NCBI GenBank assembly: GCA_022059125.1
Contig: JAEUWY010000004.1
Span: forward strand, 2,728,001-2,792,000
Direction: 5' to 3'
Length of the DNA: 64,000 bases
Origin: Corynespora cassiicola
Lineage: Eukaryota > Ascomycota > Dothideomycetes > Pleosporales > Corynesporascaceae
The notes beneath the pieces are model-generated. The model worked only from the letters and a program-made list of their open reading frames with translations. It did not search any database and was not told where the DNA came from. Positions 1-11,576 of this stretch are shown here, one piece after another (position 1 is the stretch's first letter; each line of letters starts with the position of its first letter). The position numbers were made by a program, and so were the translations under genes.

Positions 1-1250
1 GCTAGGCGGTTTAGGGTAATGATTGGGCGGTATTTTCAGCAACAACGTGTGCGGCTATTGGGGAAAAAAGGAACGGAGCTGCACGTCTGTTGCAGCACAC
101 CTGCTCTTGCATCACCCATCACGCTCCCACAGCCAGGGTAGCATTGCGCTAGACTGCTGGGCCAGTCCCAAACAAGATAACCTTAATTCATCAGGACCCC
201 TAGCTCTGGTATGGGTAAGGCATGGTATCTTTTTGACATCACACACTTGCTACGGGGCAACGCCACGGCCTCGTCTGTCGTCCGCCCCCGTGACCACGTC
301 CGTCTTGTCGTGGCTTCAGCTCTCTCTCGCGCCTCTGCGCCCTGCTCGTCCCCTAGCCAAAGGAAATACAAACCCCCAGCATTCCATCCCATGTCCGTCT
401 CGCTAGTCAATGCAGCCGTGTCCGTCCGTCCTGTTTTGCCTGATGTCGTCGCGCGTTGCTGATCGAATATGCAAACCGCCATAACGTTGTAACGCTGCAA
501 AAGCCACCAAGCGCCCGGATGATGCAAATCATGACAAGGAATATTGTTTCCGCCATTCGTTCGCGTGGCTGCGCCGTAGACTTCCGCGCCAGGCTGCCGC
601 GCTGTACTCGGTGCCAGTAGACTGAGAGCCGTCTGACCAACGGGAACTCCAGAGGAGCCTTACATAAAAAGGAAGGGAAAAAAAACTGGCTGCCACACAC
701 CGCATCCACTCGGTAAAATCGTAGCATGTCCGCCTTCGGCTAATGCTCCGACCGAACGGCTCCTACTCTCAGTGGCTGCTGCAGGCAGGAACAAACACTG
801 CCCTCGTCATCGGCAGCCTGCTCGCGCAAAATGGACAGAAAATCGGGGTATGGGGAAAAACAAAGATACATGACAGTGGCGGGAGAGACAGGGCGGCTGT
901 GAAATACTATCATGCATAAGTTGAGGAAAAAAGCTTGGTTCGTAATCTCGTCATGTTGGTGGTGGTGGTGGTGGTGGTGGTGGTGGTGCTGCCGCTGCTG
1001 CTGCTGGCCGTGGGCTGAGCGCATGCCGTCGCCCGTACAGGCGCAGAGCTCGAGTATGATGATGCCAAGTCGACATGACATGTACCGTCTCGCATTACTG
1101 TGTTCCAACATCATGCGTGGCTGTACGTGTGGGGGAGGTGCGTCTCATGCGTCGAGTGGAGGACCCTGCTGTGGTCGAGGCCGGCGTTGGGCGGAGGCTG
1201 AGTTTTGAGTTGTTTGTTCTCCCTGGACGATGGTTCAGCCTCTTGTTTCG
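1..1250. other. Gene-free flank downstream of the transcription factor gene
   Basis: No convincing coding region is visible on either strand. The stretch lies beyond the 3' end of the minus-strand Zn2Cys6 gene, so it should hold that gene's 3' UTR and terminator. Its only striking element is a GGT/GCT trinucleotide tract at about 957-1008. The open frames here are short, overlap each other and have low-complexity translations such as Trp or His runs, so I do not call them. Confidence 0.5.
957..1008. repeat. GGT trinucleotide microsatellite grading into GCT
   Basis: About ten uninterrupted GGT units at 957-988 are followed by imperfect GCT units to about 1008. It lies in non-coding DNA beyond the 3' end of the transcription factor gene. 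Read as codons it would give a Trp, Gly, Val or (antisense) His/Thr run, which explains the spurious open frames around it. Confidence 0.9.
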
Positions 1251-3147
1251 TTACGTCCAGATGGTAGTAGTGGGAGTGGCCACGAACCCGCTGGGGTGGT
1301 ATCCCATTGGCATACCAAAACTGAAAGCATGTTCTTCAGGCACCGTATAAGGCATCGGTACGGTTGCAGGAGACCCCAGCGGAGACGCGTAGCTACCCAC
1401 ACCATATGCTTCCACCTGCGTGCGTGGTACTTCGAGATAGGGCGATGTCTGTCCCGAGGAAAGGCCCGTTGGTGGCATGAAGTTCAGGGGAGACGGCGCA
1501 AAGGCAGGGCTAAGGCTTTGGCCATAGCTGTACTGCGCAATCTGGTTCTCCAGGTCGAGGTTCAGCGTCTCCAGCGCGTACGGTGGCTGCTGAATGGGAG
1601 AGCCCTCGCCGGCCTGCTGTCTTGCCCAATCCCGGCGCGTCTTGTAGGCTGCCGCCATTTCACCGGGGAATTGGATCAGATAGGACACTGCCTGCGTCCG
1701 CTGGTCGTATCTTGGATCCTGGTATCCCTGGACCACCTGCATAATCTCTTCCAGCGGGGCAAAGGCCAAGTTGGCGCAAAAGACGTGTCCAATATCGGGA
1801 AACATGGGCTCCAGGGCCAGCGCCGTGGCGTAAAAGTGCGCCAGGACGACGAGCACCGTGGCATCCCCTCGCTTGGCGGCGAGTAGGGAGATTGGTACCC
1901 AGAAGAGCCATTTCCTGAGGGCGTAGAGCTGGGTAAACTGCTCTTCAGCAGTCTGCGGCGTGGGGGACGCTCGTAAACGCTCGATATAACCTCGCAGCTG
2001 GTCGACCCACTTTCCCTCCTGATCGTTACGGTTAAGGTACGGCTGCAATCGTTGGAGGGAGCCGTGGACGTCGGACAAGACGGCTAGGTGCTCCCGGCGC
2101 GCTTCCTGGGGAATAGGCGAGCCGATGGGGTTCATATAGCTCTTGTTGGGCATGGGGTAGTGCTCGGCGATGTAGTCGGCAAACATAGACTCATGCCGCC
2201 ATGGCTGCATAGCTTGGATGACCTTAAAAGAGGGAGGAAGCCCGTTAGCAAAGTTTTGAGTGGAGTCATTTGATCATGGTACTTACAGTCTTTGTGCCTG
2301 TGACCAAAGAGGCCCATCCCCGCCTTCAATTTTCGTTAGTCTCTGGTTGCTTTTTTGACCCCGCAGAAAAAAAGGTAAACGTACCAGTCCGTGGCTTGCC
2401 ATGCCAGGAGGAGGGATGACGCCAGCACCGCGTCTGAGTTGACTTTGGTGAAGTTTGCGATTCCTTCGTGCAAGCCCTTCAGCGCGATGCCCGCGTGATG
2501 AAAGGCGAGATTTCGCGTTTCACTCGACTGAGAAATCCACGCCAGATGCGACGCGGAAAAGGCGAGAATAGAGTGCATCACAAACGGATGGGATGCGGCG
2601 ATGCTCAAAAACCTGATCAATGTCCGATGAGCAGCCGAATACGAAGACAATACATCATCAGGAGGGCTTACCTCGGCATCATTTCTGTCCAGAGGGTCAT
2701 TTTGGAGGTCCTATTCCTGAACATCTCGTTGGAGATGGACGAAAGATGATGGATGAGACGGAGGTCCGTCTTTGGGTAGGCGCGCCATTGCGGCTGCGGG
2801 TAGACCCTCAGTTCGGGAAACGGGAACTCTCCCGTTTGCCGCCAGACTTCGACCGTGGCATCGATTTCGGGGGTCCAGAGGAGGTTGGGTTGCTGAGGAG
2901 ACTTTGGAGATTCGGGTACCATGGCGGTTGGGCTGTCCATGTAGTCACATCGAACCTGGTGCTTCGTACAATTGCGGCTGGTTTGGGGGGGTCTAGGTCA
3001 GTGATTGGAGTAGGACGCGCGGATTAGGAAAATTTACCATTGCGGAAACGTCTCGTCGCAGCGGATATGTCTCTTCTTGCACGTCTTGCATCCCTTTCGA
3101 GACTTGGTATGGCTACGCCTCGAGGGGCCTCCGCCGGGTCCAGCCAT
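1251..3147 (-). CDS. Zn2Cys6 fungal transcription factor
   Basis: Nuclear zinc-cluster regulator, 550 aa, five exons: 3147..3038, 2977..2672, 2612..2385, 2323..2287, 2222..1251. All introns are GT-AG and the frame closes exactly. The start at 3147 gives a basic N-terminus running into a perfect cluster, C20-x2-C23-x6-C30-x6-C37-x2-C40-x6-C47, split by intron 1 inside the fourth Cys codon. Family knowledge: this is the GAL4-type DNA-binding domain with two Zn ions. After a short linker comes a helical region (SHPFVMHSILAFSASHLAW, about residues 140-160) typical of the C6 regulators related to Upc2/Ecm22. The last third is Pro/Ser/Tyr-rich, as in activation regions. The target genes cannot be read from sequence. 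Exon 4 is only 37 nt. The neighbours do not suggest a cluster it controls, and about 5.4 kb of empty DNA lies upstream. Confidence 0.9.
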
Positions 3148-3804
3148 TTGGAGAGTTGGTGAAACACGGCCTCGGTGGGCGAGACAGGGAAGGGGGGATC
3201 AGTGCGGAGGTGCCGAGGGGGAGAAGAAGGCGCAGGAAAGCGGTTCAAGTATTTCCTGGCTGGTGGCGGACCGGATGAATTGGGCGGGCCAAGGTGTAAA
3301 AGGGTAAGTAGGCAGGTGTGGTTGAGCGGTAGGTAGGGTTGGCGGTAGGTAGGCGACGGGGCTGAGTACCTAAGGGTATGCGAGCTGCAGATCTGGTCGA
3401 GGAGCTTGGTGGGAAGCGAGTGACTTGGGGTAGGGTAGGGAGGGCACGATGACTAAAGAGGGCAGAGGTAGTCTGGAGGCTGAGGGTGGAGGTTTGGTGA
3501 TATATAACAGCACGCACGGGACGCGGTGACTCGGGGGAGGATTGGGCCTAGGGCTGAAAGGACAATGAACTTCTCCGGCAGGCAGGCAGTCCACAAGCGT
3601 ACGGGACGAGGGCTCAGAGCGGATATGGACCAGAGGGTAGTGGGAGGGCACCCCTGCAGGCGAGCTATGCGGGAAGCGGACAAGGCCTGAGTCTAAAGGC
3701 TGGACAGATGGGCGGCATGGAAGCAGACGCACAGATGGACTGGTGCTTCTGTGCAGAGACAAGACGTCAGGGAGGGCTGGCAGGGTTTTGGGGGGTAGGC
3801 CGGG

Positions 3805-3876
3805 CGGTGGGCTGGTGGGCTGGTGGACTGGCGGGCGTGCGGGTTGGCGGGCTGGCGGGCTGGCGGGCTGGTAGGG
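3805..3876. repeat. Imperfect GGGCTGGC-type tandem repeat
   Basis: Seven to eight imperfect units of about 8 nt (GGGCTGGT or GGGCTGGC variants) occur in a G-rich run about 660 nt upstream of the zinc-cluster start. The strand asymmetry, G on the plus strand, is strong. It lies in non-coding DNA. Confidence 0.75.
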
Positions 3877-5107
3877 GAGCCCACAAATAGCAGTGTGGCC
3901 ACGAGAGGAGTGTGGCAGCCGGTAGAGACGGCGAGACGGGAGGGGCTAGCAGGGAAGGGGGGTGAAGGTGTTGCGGGAGCTACGGCGATAGAGTGATTGA
4001 TTCACAGGCATGCCATCTGGCTCAGGCTCGTATGACATAGCCCCCGGTGTAACTCCCGTGGGGATCAAGCTCCAAGCTCCAAGCTCTATCCAGGGCCATG
4101 GACCCTCGCCGGCCGCCTCGACGACGGTTTGGCCTGCCAGGCTCCAGCAGCCTGTTTCCCGCCAGGCCGCGGCGGGTAAGGTGTGGGCAGTCGCATGGCC
4201 CATTGCCAGCAGCAGCAGCAAGCAGCGAGGCCGCCTACAGGGCCCGTCTGAGCGCACCCTGCGCGCGCCCTGGGGGGAGGGGAGGACGCTGGGGAGCCCG
4301 GGGCGCGCTGCGAGCCCGGCCGCAGTAGCAGCAGCAGCAGGAGCAGCAGCACGCCCGCGAGCCCGCCAGCCCGCCATAGGCCGTCGCCGCCGGCCAGCGT
4401 TAGAGGGGGGAGGAGTGGGCGCTGAGGGCGCGCTGGGGGGGGATGAGATGGGATGGGATGAGAGGCAGAAGGGAGGCTGCGAGCGGGCAGCAGCACACCC
4501 TGGAGGGTTAGCGGTGGCAGCAGCTGCAAGCCACCACCACTACCACCACCACCATCACCTCCTCCACTTCTTCTCCCTCATCCTCCTCCTCCTCCACCCA
4601 CCACTGCTGCCCGCCTGCTGCCCCTGTCACGCTGCCGCCGCGACGTTTCCAAGAAAATGGAGGCAGCGGAGGCGTCGCCAACGGCTCGATTCTGTGTGGT
4701 GAGCCGGTGGCCGACGAAGCGCCATTCGCCGTCGGTGGCTCGTGGCTCGAGGCCCATGGCTAGGCAGGCCACGGCCTGGTGCGCGGTCAGGGCCTCTGGG
4801 CCTCAGGGCCTCTGGGCCTCTAGGACGTCGCGCAGCGGCCGAGGCACAACGACTCCACGACACAGGCAGAGGCCACGCCCGCCGTCGCCGCCGTCGCCAT
4901 CGCCGCCCCCGTCCGAGTCCCATCCAGGTCGGCGGCCCAGGGCACACAAACGGTCAGCGCAGCCAGTCGACGCACCGCTAGACGGCTCCGGGGCGAGCAA
5001 ATCACAGCGGGCCAGGGGTCAGGGCGTGCGCGAGATCGCTAAGGGCTGGCGGAACCGGGGGGCCCAATATCTGCCCTCGCCCGCGCGCAGCCTAGCGGCA
5101 GCAAGAG

Positions 5108-5166
5108 GCATGGCATGGCATGGCTGGCATGGCTGGCTGCACCGCGCTGCACCGCGCTGCACCACG
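5108..5166. repeat. Two adjacent short tandem repeats
   Basis: A GGCATGGCAT/GGCTGGCAT array (5 and 10 nt periods) is followed directly by three copies of a CTGCACCGCG 10-mer, the last one imperfect. Non-coding, in the long gap upstream of the transcription factor gene. Confidence 0.75.
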
Positions 5167-5703
5167 GCGGGCTATTTTTGGACCCATGTGCTGCCTGCCC
5201 AGGTGTGCGCGCTGCCTGCTCGCCTGCTGGCCCTTGGCTGCATCTGGTCCGCCTCTCGCTGGCCCTGTCACCAGACGAGACAGAAAAAAAGAGGCCCGTC
5301 CGCCCGCCAGCTGCTGCTCGCTGCTTGCTGCCCGCTGCTCGCTGCTCTCCGTCTCCTCGACCGTCTGCGCTGATCCCATTCGCGCCGGCCGTGTGCGACG
5401 CTGGCGGCTTTGCTGCCCTCGCGCCCCCTTCGCTCACCACCTGCCTGCCTACCACTCACCACTCAGGTACCCGGCCTTGCCTGACCCAACTAATCCAGCT
5501 AACCCAAAGCCGCACCCGGCTCCTGAGGGAGCGCGCGAGCGAGCGAGCCGGCCAGCGAACGAGCGCCCTGGGTAAAATGGCCCCACGATCCCCCGCCCGT
5601 CGCCGCCTGCACCCTCCACTCTGCAAGATTATTGTCATCTTGTTGCTGCAGCCCAGGTAAAATTGTCAAATTGGTCGGTCTGCAAATTACGCGACCAGGC
5701 CGC

Positions 5704-5741
5704 TGCCCGCCGTCCGCCGTCCGCCGCCGCCGCCGCCGCCG
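5704..5741. repeat. CCG trinucleotide microsatellite
   Basis: Two GTCCGCC units lead into about seven CCG units. It lies in the gene-free interval between the zinc-cluster gene and Kap104. Confidence 0.8.
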
Positions 5742-6127
5742 AAGCCGCCTGGCCACGGCATGCTGCGTGCCACGGCTGCCGCTGGCCCTCCTCCCTATCC
5801 TATCGTGTACGTACTGAGGAACTCTTGCGGCCAAAGGTCGGCCCAGCCTAGGCCCAGCCCAGCGCAGCCCGCGCATTCCCACGAGACATGGCAGCCGCCG
5901 GGCAAGTAACGCTGACACATGGTCTGCTCTGTAAGGCTGATGATATGACGTTCTGCATGTGTGCATGTGTGTGTCTATGTGCGCGCTTGTCTGGTTGCCG
6001 GGGACAGGGCGGGGGTACGGGGGGCTACGACAAAGAAGCACGAGAAAAGAGACAAGGACACGAAATACGGCGTGCCCACGAGCCCATGGGAAGCGCCGTG
6101 TACGAATGCGCGGCGGCGACAAAGACA

Positions 6128-6148
6128 GCAGCAGCAGCAGCAGCAGGT
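6128..6148. repeat. CAG trinucleotide microsatellite
   Basis: About seven CAG/AGC units in gene-free DNA, roughly 110 nt before the TATA-like element at 6255. Confidence 0.8.
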
Positions 6149-6254
6149 GCAAGCGACAAGAATTATGTATTTGCACCTGCTCTGACGGCTAAGCGTCGCT
6201 GGCAGCCAGCTGGCTCGAGGTTGAGGTTGGCCTACAATGCTTGCATCTTGGCCC

Positions 6255-6263
6255 TATAAATAG
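6255..6263 (+). promoter_or_regulatory. Consensus TATA box with no recognised gene downstream
   Basis: TATAAATAG matches the core TATA consensus in plus orientation. The sequence 30-60 nt downstream becomes CT-rich, as fungal start regions often are. No credible protein follows within 1.5 kb. Either it is a chance match in a 5-kb gap or it serves an unrecognised short or non-coding transcript. Confidence 0.3.
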
Positions 6264-7242
6264 AGATAACCTCTCTTTAAGCTTGGGGCCAGCACGCCCG
6301 CACCCGTCGAAGCCGGGGCAATCCATGCACTCCCCTCCCTCTCCAATCCCAAGACGCATATGCCATGCCGTCTGCTGATTGACGGAGCCTCTGGCGAGAT
6401 GGAGACGTGCAAGCCAAGCCGGCAACAGGTGACGATTTGTGTCGACGGTGCCTGTCCACCCGAGAGAGACGCCATAAACAAACGTTGCCCTCTTCCGACT
6501 GCCTGTCTGACTGATTGACTGACTGCAAGCCACACCTTCTCTCCCCCCTGCCTGGCACCAACTTCCCCATAGAGTACCGAGCCATCTGCCTCTCCTCCCC
6601 CGGCCGCTCAGCTCTACAACCCCCATCTAAATATGACCCGTTGCCGTCCATATCCAAACCTTGTTACCGGCAGGGTGGAAGCAGGTGGGAACACCCACCG
6701 CTGACTGAGCCATGGCAGACGATGACCGGGCTAGACTGTGTGTATGTGCACAGCGGATCCGGTCCTCTCCAAATCTCCCCAAGCGTGGCTCGATAGGTAT
6801 TCCCTTCCATATCGAGCCGCCATCAGCCCGCCGAGGACCTCACACCCCTCCCACTCTGCGACAAGGCGGCTCTGCGGAGATCGAAAAAGGGAAGAGGAGC
6901 AGCGGAGGCCCGGGTGTAGGTCGGGGGTGGTGGGTAGGGTAGGGTAGGGAGCCTGGGTCATAGAGAGCGAGCGGAGAGAAAAAAAAAATTTGTCTTGTTC
7001 CAATCTAGTAGCAACATGCTAGCCCAGCCCGTGGACGACTATCATGGACATGGGTCGTGGCTGCCAGCTACCGCTCCTCCCTCGCTAGCTGGCGGTCCGT
7101 TCACCTTGGGTACGCTACCCATCATCCGCGTTCCCGTTTCGGTATGCAGAATGCGATCGGATGGGCTTAGAGGGCAATGACGGACAGACACAACGGGCAG
7201 CCATCGAGGGGAGGGGTCCGTTCCAATAGACCCGGCTGGCCT

Positions 7243-7285
7243 CACCACCACCACCACCACCACCACCACCACCTACCTACCTAGG
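7243..7285. repeat. CAC microsatellite followed by CTAC tetranucleotide
   Basis: About eleven CAC units run into three to four CTAC units and a short ACCTAC echo. A second CTAC array sits at about 7750-7773. All are in the gene-free interval. Confidence 0.85.
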
Positions 7286-7668
7286 CACCTACCTGACGTA
7301 CCCAGCGAGCCCATGGCCGCCATGTGTCTTCTCGTCATGAATTTTTTTTGTACGTCCAAATCGTCACAACTTTTTGCTTCCGAAACCAGTCCATCCCATC
7401 CCTCCGCCAATTGTGCTTGCTAATCCGCGCTCAGACTTTGATCATTGTTTCTCCACCATGACATGATCAACACCGCGGCCTTGGACCGGCATATGCCCAT
7501 GGGATAGCGACTTGTGCTGCACACCCGTCCTCCCTGTCTTCCTCTTGCCTGTCTCGTCACTGTGGCTATTCCTCTTCCTCCTCCTCCTGCTGCTGCTGCT
7601 GCACAACGAACGCTTCTTCCCCGAAACACACATACATTGATTGACCCCAGGAAGGGTTGTTTGCCGAT

Positions 7669-7709
7669 GGGACCACCGCCGCCGCCGCCGCCTCCGCCTC
7701 CGCCTCCAG
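7669..7709. repeat. CCG/CCT microsatellite
   Basis: Six CCG units followed by four GCCTCC-type hexamers, in non-coding DNA about 0.9 kb from the 3' end of the Kap104 gene. Confidence 0.8.
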
Positions 7710-8615
7710 CTGAACTCGGCCCAAATCTATCGACAATACTCTCTCACCAACTACCTACCTACCTACCTACCTCTAGTCTTATTTTTAGCAAATGAGCGTA
7801 TACCCCCTTGCCCCTGCCCGTCGCGTGGTCTGGCCCATGCGTGCGTGGGTGTCTGTCGACGTCGTCGCTGCAACCTCAACCCCTTCCCCCCCCCCTCCCC
7901 CAACTGCATACCACATACCACATACCGCATGCCGCACGTATGCCTGCTCCATCTCGGGAATGCACACCTCGGAAAAAGGGCCTACCGATCCTATACCTAT
8001 AGCTGACTTGTCTTATTACTCTGGATCAAAACACCTGCAGCAGGGAGCCGGCCCAAGCGAGCCGCCACTTATCCGCTGCAACAATAATGTCGTCGTCGAT
8101 TGCCACTGTGGCACTCACCCCTCCTGCACAAGCAAGCGAGAAAGAAGAATGTTCCCTTCTCTTCGCTCGGACAATAGACTTTTGTCTTTTGACTGATTGA
8201 TTGATATGCACACTATTCCCCCCCCTGGCCCCATGCTGCACATGGGACAGGAAGTGAGAGGGATGAACATCGAATCCGTTGCAATAACGGCTACCTACTG
8301 CTATGTATCATGGGGCGCGCATCAATAGAAAAAACGCCGGAAATGTCGACTGTAATCGCTTCGAAAGTGAACCAATCCAAAGGGGGGGATCTCCCTGTGG
8401 GTCCTCGCCGTATGTAGAGCTCGCTGAAATGTCTATAGATGCCTAAGCCACCCTTACTCGAGAAACCTCGTCCTTCACACCTTTCCTCCAAAGTGTCCAG
8501 ACACTCGCCCAGTGCCCAGGAGTCGTGAAATGCCTTCTCGTCGTTTCGTCTTAATCCAAGTCCACCCGTCAACGCCCACTATCCCTCTGCAAAAAATAAT
8601 AATAGAAATCGGCCT

Positions 8616-11576
8616 TTAGATTCCGTACAGGTCGCGGAATCTGCTCTGCTGGTCAGGGGGTAGGTTGCGGAGGAAGCCGTCAAAGTCGGAAATCATTCCC
8701 TTGTACTGCTGGATCACCTGGATGAAACCGTTAATCTCCTGTTCTTTCCCCGTATCGTATCGGGTGCCTACCTGTTGAAATGTCTCACGGAAGTCCTGGG
8801 CGTGTTTGTCGGGACCTGTTACGAGGTTCCGGTCCGCCTTAGCCATCTCACTGAAGAAGTCGAGGAGACACTGCTCCATGGCTGACGGATTGGCAAGGAT
8901 GATCCGCATAAAGCCAGTAAGCGCATGTCCCTTCTCATCGGTCCACATCACCTTCTTGATGGCTCGAAGGAATGGGGGAGCAATTTGTGCCAAGTGCGGT
9001 GCGAGATTCTGGGAGCAGCCAATGCCCAAGCGACCAAGGGCGATGGCTGCATTTTCGTTGAGCGACTCGGGCACCTTGTCGTCAAACAGAATCGTGCCAA
9101 TCTTCTGGAGCAACCTTTCAACATACGGCTGCATACCTTCGCTCTGCCTCATTGCAATCTCGCCTACGGACCAGCAGGCATTGTTGATGACAGAGTAGCC
9201 CGTCTCCTCGGCATCAATAATGACCTGGGAGAGCTCGAGCTGGGCAATAAGAATCTCCAGGACGCCAGGTAGAGAAGGCTGCAGTTGCTCGAAAACATAG
9301 ATGGCGCAGTCACCCAACAACGCATATGCCGACTGCCGCACATCGTTGTTGGGGTCTCGCATGCAAACGGCAAGAAGTTGGAAGAAAGCGGGCGTGCTGG
9401 CCACTAGTGTGGCGCTAGACGATGGTTCGAGGGCCTGGATGATAGCACTCAACAGGTCCAGACTGGTCACCAAGAAGTCCTTGTCGGGAATCTCGAGGGC
9501 GGGATTCTGGTTGGCGGCAAGAGTCTCCTGGATGTTACGCTGTATGATGTTGATGCATCGAGCGAAGATACCGGGTGCATAGCGAGAGAAGAAATCTCCA
9601 AGCGCGGTAGCTACGTATGAGAGACACTCGAGTAAGGGGAACATTTCCCTGGACTGGTCTGACACCTTGTTCCAGCGTTGAATAAGTGCTGGCATCAGCA
9701 TGTTGACCAGCTCCTCGTGGGCCAGCGCAGGTCCCACATGCTCGGCAAGTGTTTGAACACAGTCGTATAGAATGAACATGTTTCGATCCTTGTATTTCCC
9801 GAAACATTCGACGAATTGACGGACAATAACCGGACAGTAGGCCCTCAGCTGAATGTTGGCCTTTTCTTCGAGGTTTGCAAAGGCCGATGCCGCTGCTTCC
9901 TGCACCCGCTTGTTGTTGTCAAGCATTCTCTTCAAGATTCCGTCCATCATAGGAACAAAGAACTGCTGCTGGCCAGCTTCGTCCAGGTGAGAAGCCCATC
10001 CAGAGTAACGGCCAAGGGACCAGCAGGTGATTTGCCGAACCACAGGTTCAGAGTCTTGCAGCAGCGAGATCAAAAAGGGTGTAAGCATGGGAAGATGGGG
10101 TTCCACCACAGTCATGCAGCCGTCCGCAATGGCTCCCAGGGCGAGGACAGCCGCCTCTCGGTTCGGCCACTCAGCATGGTTAAGATTATCGGTCAGATAG
10201 GGCAAAGTGGCCTGGAAAACGGGTTCGTGGAAAACCGAGGCAAGAACGTCCAGAGCGGCAGCCGAGCACTTTCTAAGATTCCACTGCTCTTCAGGGTCAT
10301 CGAGGTCGTCGTCATCGTCGTCAAACTCATCGATTTCCCCATCGCTCAGGTCGCCATCGCCAGCGTCGATGCTTGATAGGTTATTGCCATTCGAGCCGGC
10401 AGCGCTTTCGCCATTGGTATTGGTATTGGCCAGTCGGCCTGCCTTGCTGGAAGCAAAGGCAGGTTTGATGTCCTCCTCTCGATCCTCGAGTTCGGCATCC
10501 TCCTTTTCACCTTCAAGTCGGAGGATATCGTCCTCGCTGTAGACCATACTCTCGAGAAGAACTGGAACGATCCGAGGGAGATAAGGCCCGAGGTGTTCGC
10601 GCATGTTTTCGTCCTCACCAACGCACAGCCAGAATTCAGCCGCATCCAGAGCCAGCTCAGCATTTTCGTCATTCTTCTGCTGGGTAACCATGTATTCGAC
10701 CAGACCCTCCATGTGAGGTACTATCTTTTGAGGCGCAATGTCGGCAATGTGCACAAACGACCGGCAAACATGCTTTCGTACTTCCTCACTAGAATCACTA
10801 GCAAGGCTGAAGAGCTGTTGCAACAGGGCATCCAAGTTGGCCTGGACCGCATCCGGATTGTCGGGGATGAATATGTTGATGGCGGCTAGCGCATCGGCCC
10901 GCACCTTTGGCTGTGGGCTGGCGGTGAATTCAATTAGCTTGGGAAACAGAAAATTGAGCGGTCGCTGGCCCTGGTAGTCCTTGTCGAGGGCCCTTCGGCT
11001 GTCCTCGCAAATCTTGAGGAGCGCGCTCATGCCGCCTTCTTGAGCCTGCTGCGAGGCATTGCCATCAACGTTGCCGATCAAGTTGATCAATTCAGACAGC
11101 ACCTGCGGCCAGCCCATTAGACCGCCCTGGCGGACGACCTCTGTGATGACGTTTCCGGCGTAGCCACGGATCTGGTAGTTTTCGTCTCGAAGGCCGACGA
11201 GTACTATAGATCTGATGTAGGACTTGGAGTCGTCTGGCATTGTCTTGTACGAGGACTTGATGTCGTTCTTCAGCATCAAGGCGGCGGCAGCCCTGGCTTG
11301 GAGGTAGTTGCCGGCGTCCATGTTGACGCCAGACGGCGGCTGGTTGCTCGAGAAGACATAGGCAAGGTACTTGTCAATATCGGGCGATGCCTTGGCCGAC
11401 TTGAGCATCTGTTGCAGGACCAGAGGTTAGCGCACAAGGTCGGCATATGGGGGGCGGGCGGCGGGGTGACTGACAATCTCGGCATTTTTGCGCACGCTCT
11501 GGTCATGGCCGCTGAGCGAATCCTTGAGGCACTGGGCAAGCTGCCTCAGAGGCTCGTCCTGGGGTTGCCACGACAT
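8616..11576 (-). CDS. kap104: Transportin / importin beta-2 (Kap104)
   Basis: Nuclear import receptor of the karyopherin-beta2 family, known to carry PY-NLS cargoes such as mRNA-binding proteins from cytoplasm to nucleus and release them on RanGTP. Two exons: 11576..11475 encodes 34 residues starting MSWQPQDEPLRQLAQCLKDS, and 11408..8616 encodes 930, total 964 aa. The 66-nt intron has GT-AG borders and keeps phase. The protein is an all-helical HEAT-repeat solenoid. The diagnostic transportin feature is a long acidic loop with a run of Asp at about residues 385-405 (DEFDDDDDDLDDPEEQW), the H8 loop that dislodges cargo. Length is close to yeast Kap104 and human transportin-1. It is about 80-90 residues longer than importin beta-1, whose loop is shorter. 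Apparently a single intact core gene. Confidence 0.95.

Larger units (their letters stand above)
3148..8615. other. 5.4-kb gene-free, low-complexity upstream region
   Basis: This lies between the 5' end of the transcription factor gene and the 3' end of the Kap104 gene. I see no frame with family-like content on either strand. Translations are compositionally biased (Arg/Ala/Pro/Ser) and many frames overlap, as expected for GC-rich non-coding DNA. The region holds G-rich tandem repeats (3805-3876), CCG, CAG, CAC, CTAC and CACATAC microsatellites, and one well-formed TATA box (6255-6263). A very long regulated promoter or leader for the zinc-cluster gene is a plausible inference. A short or non-coding RNA gene cannot be excluded. 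Confidence 0.5.

Noticed and set aside
912..1208. Frame encoding a poly-Trp run
   Set aside because: Direct product of the GGT microsatellite; Trp runs of this kind do not occur in real proteins.
4010..5660. Several overlapping frames of 150-240 codons on both strands
   Set aside because: All are low-complexity translations of simple repeats in GC-rich DNA; none has introns, domains or a plausible start context.
6930..6950. TAGGG repeats resembling fungal telomere repeats
   Set aside because: Only about three TAGGG units without the TTAGGG hexamer phase, inside ordinary intergenic DNA; too short and out of register.
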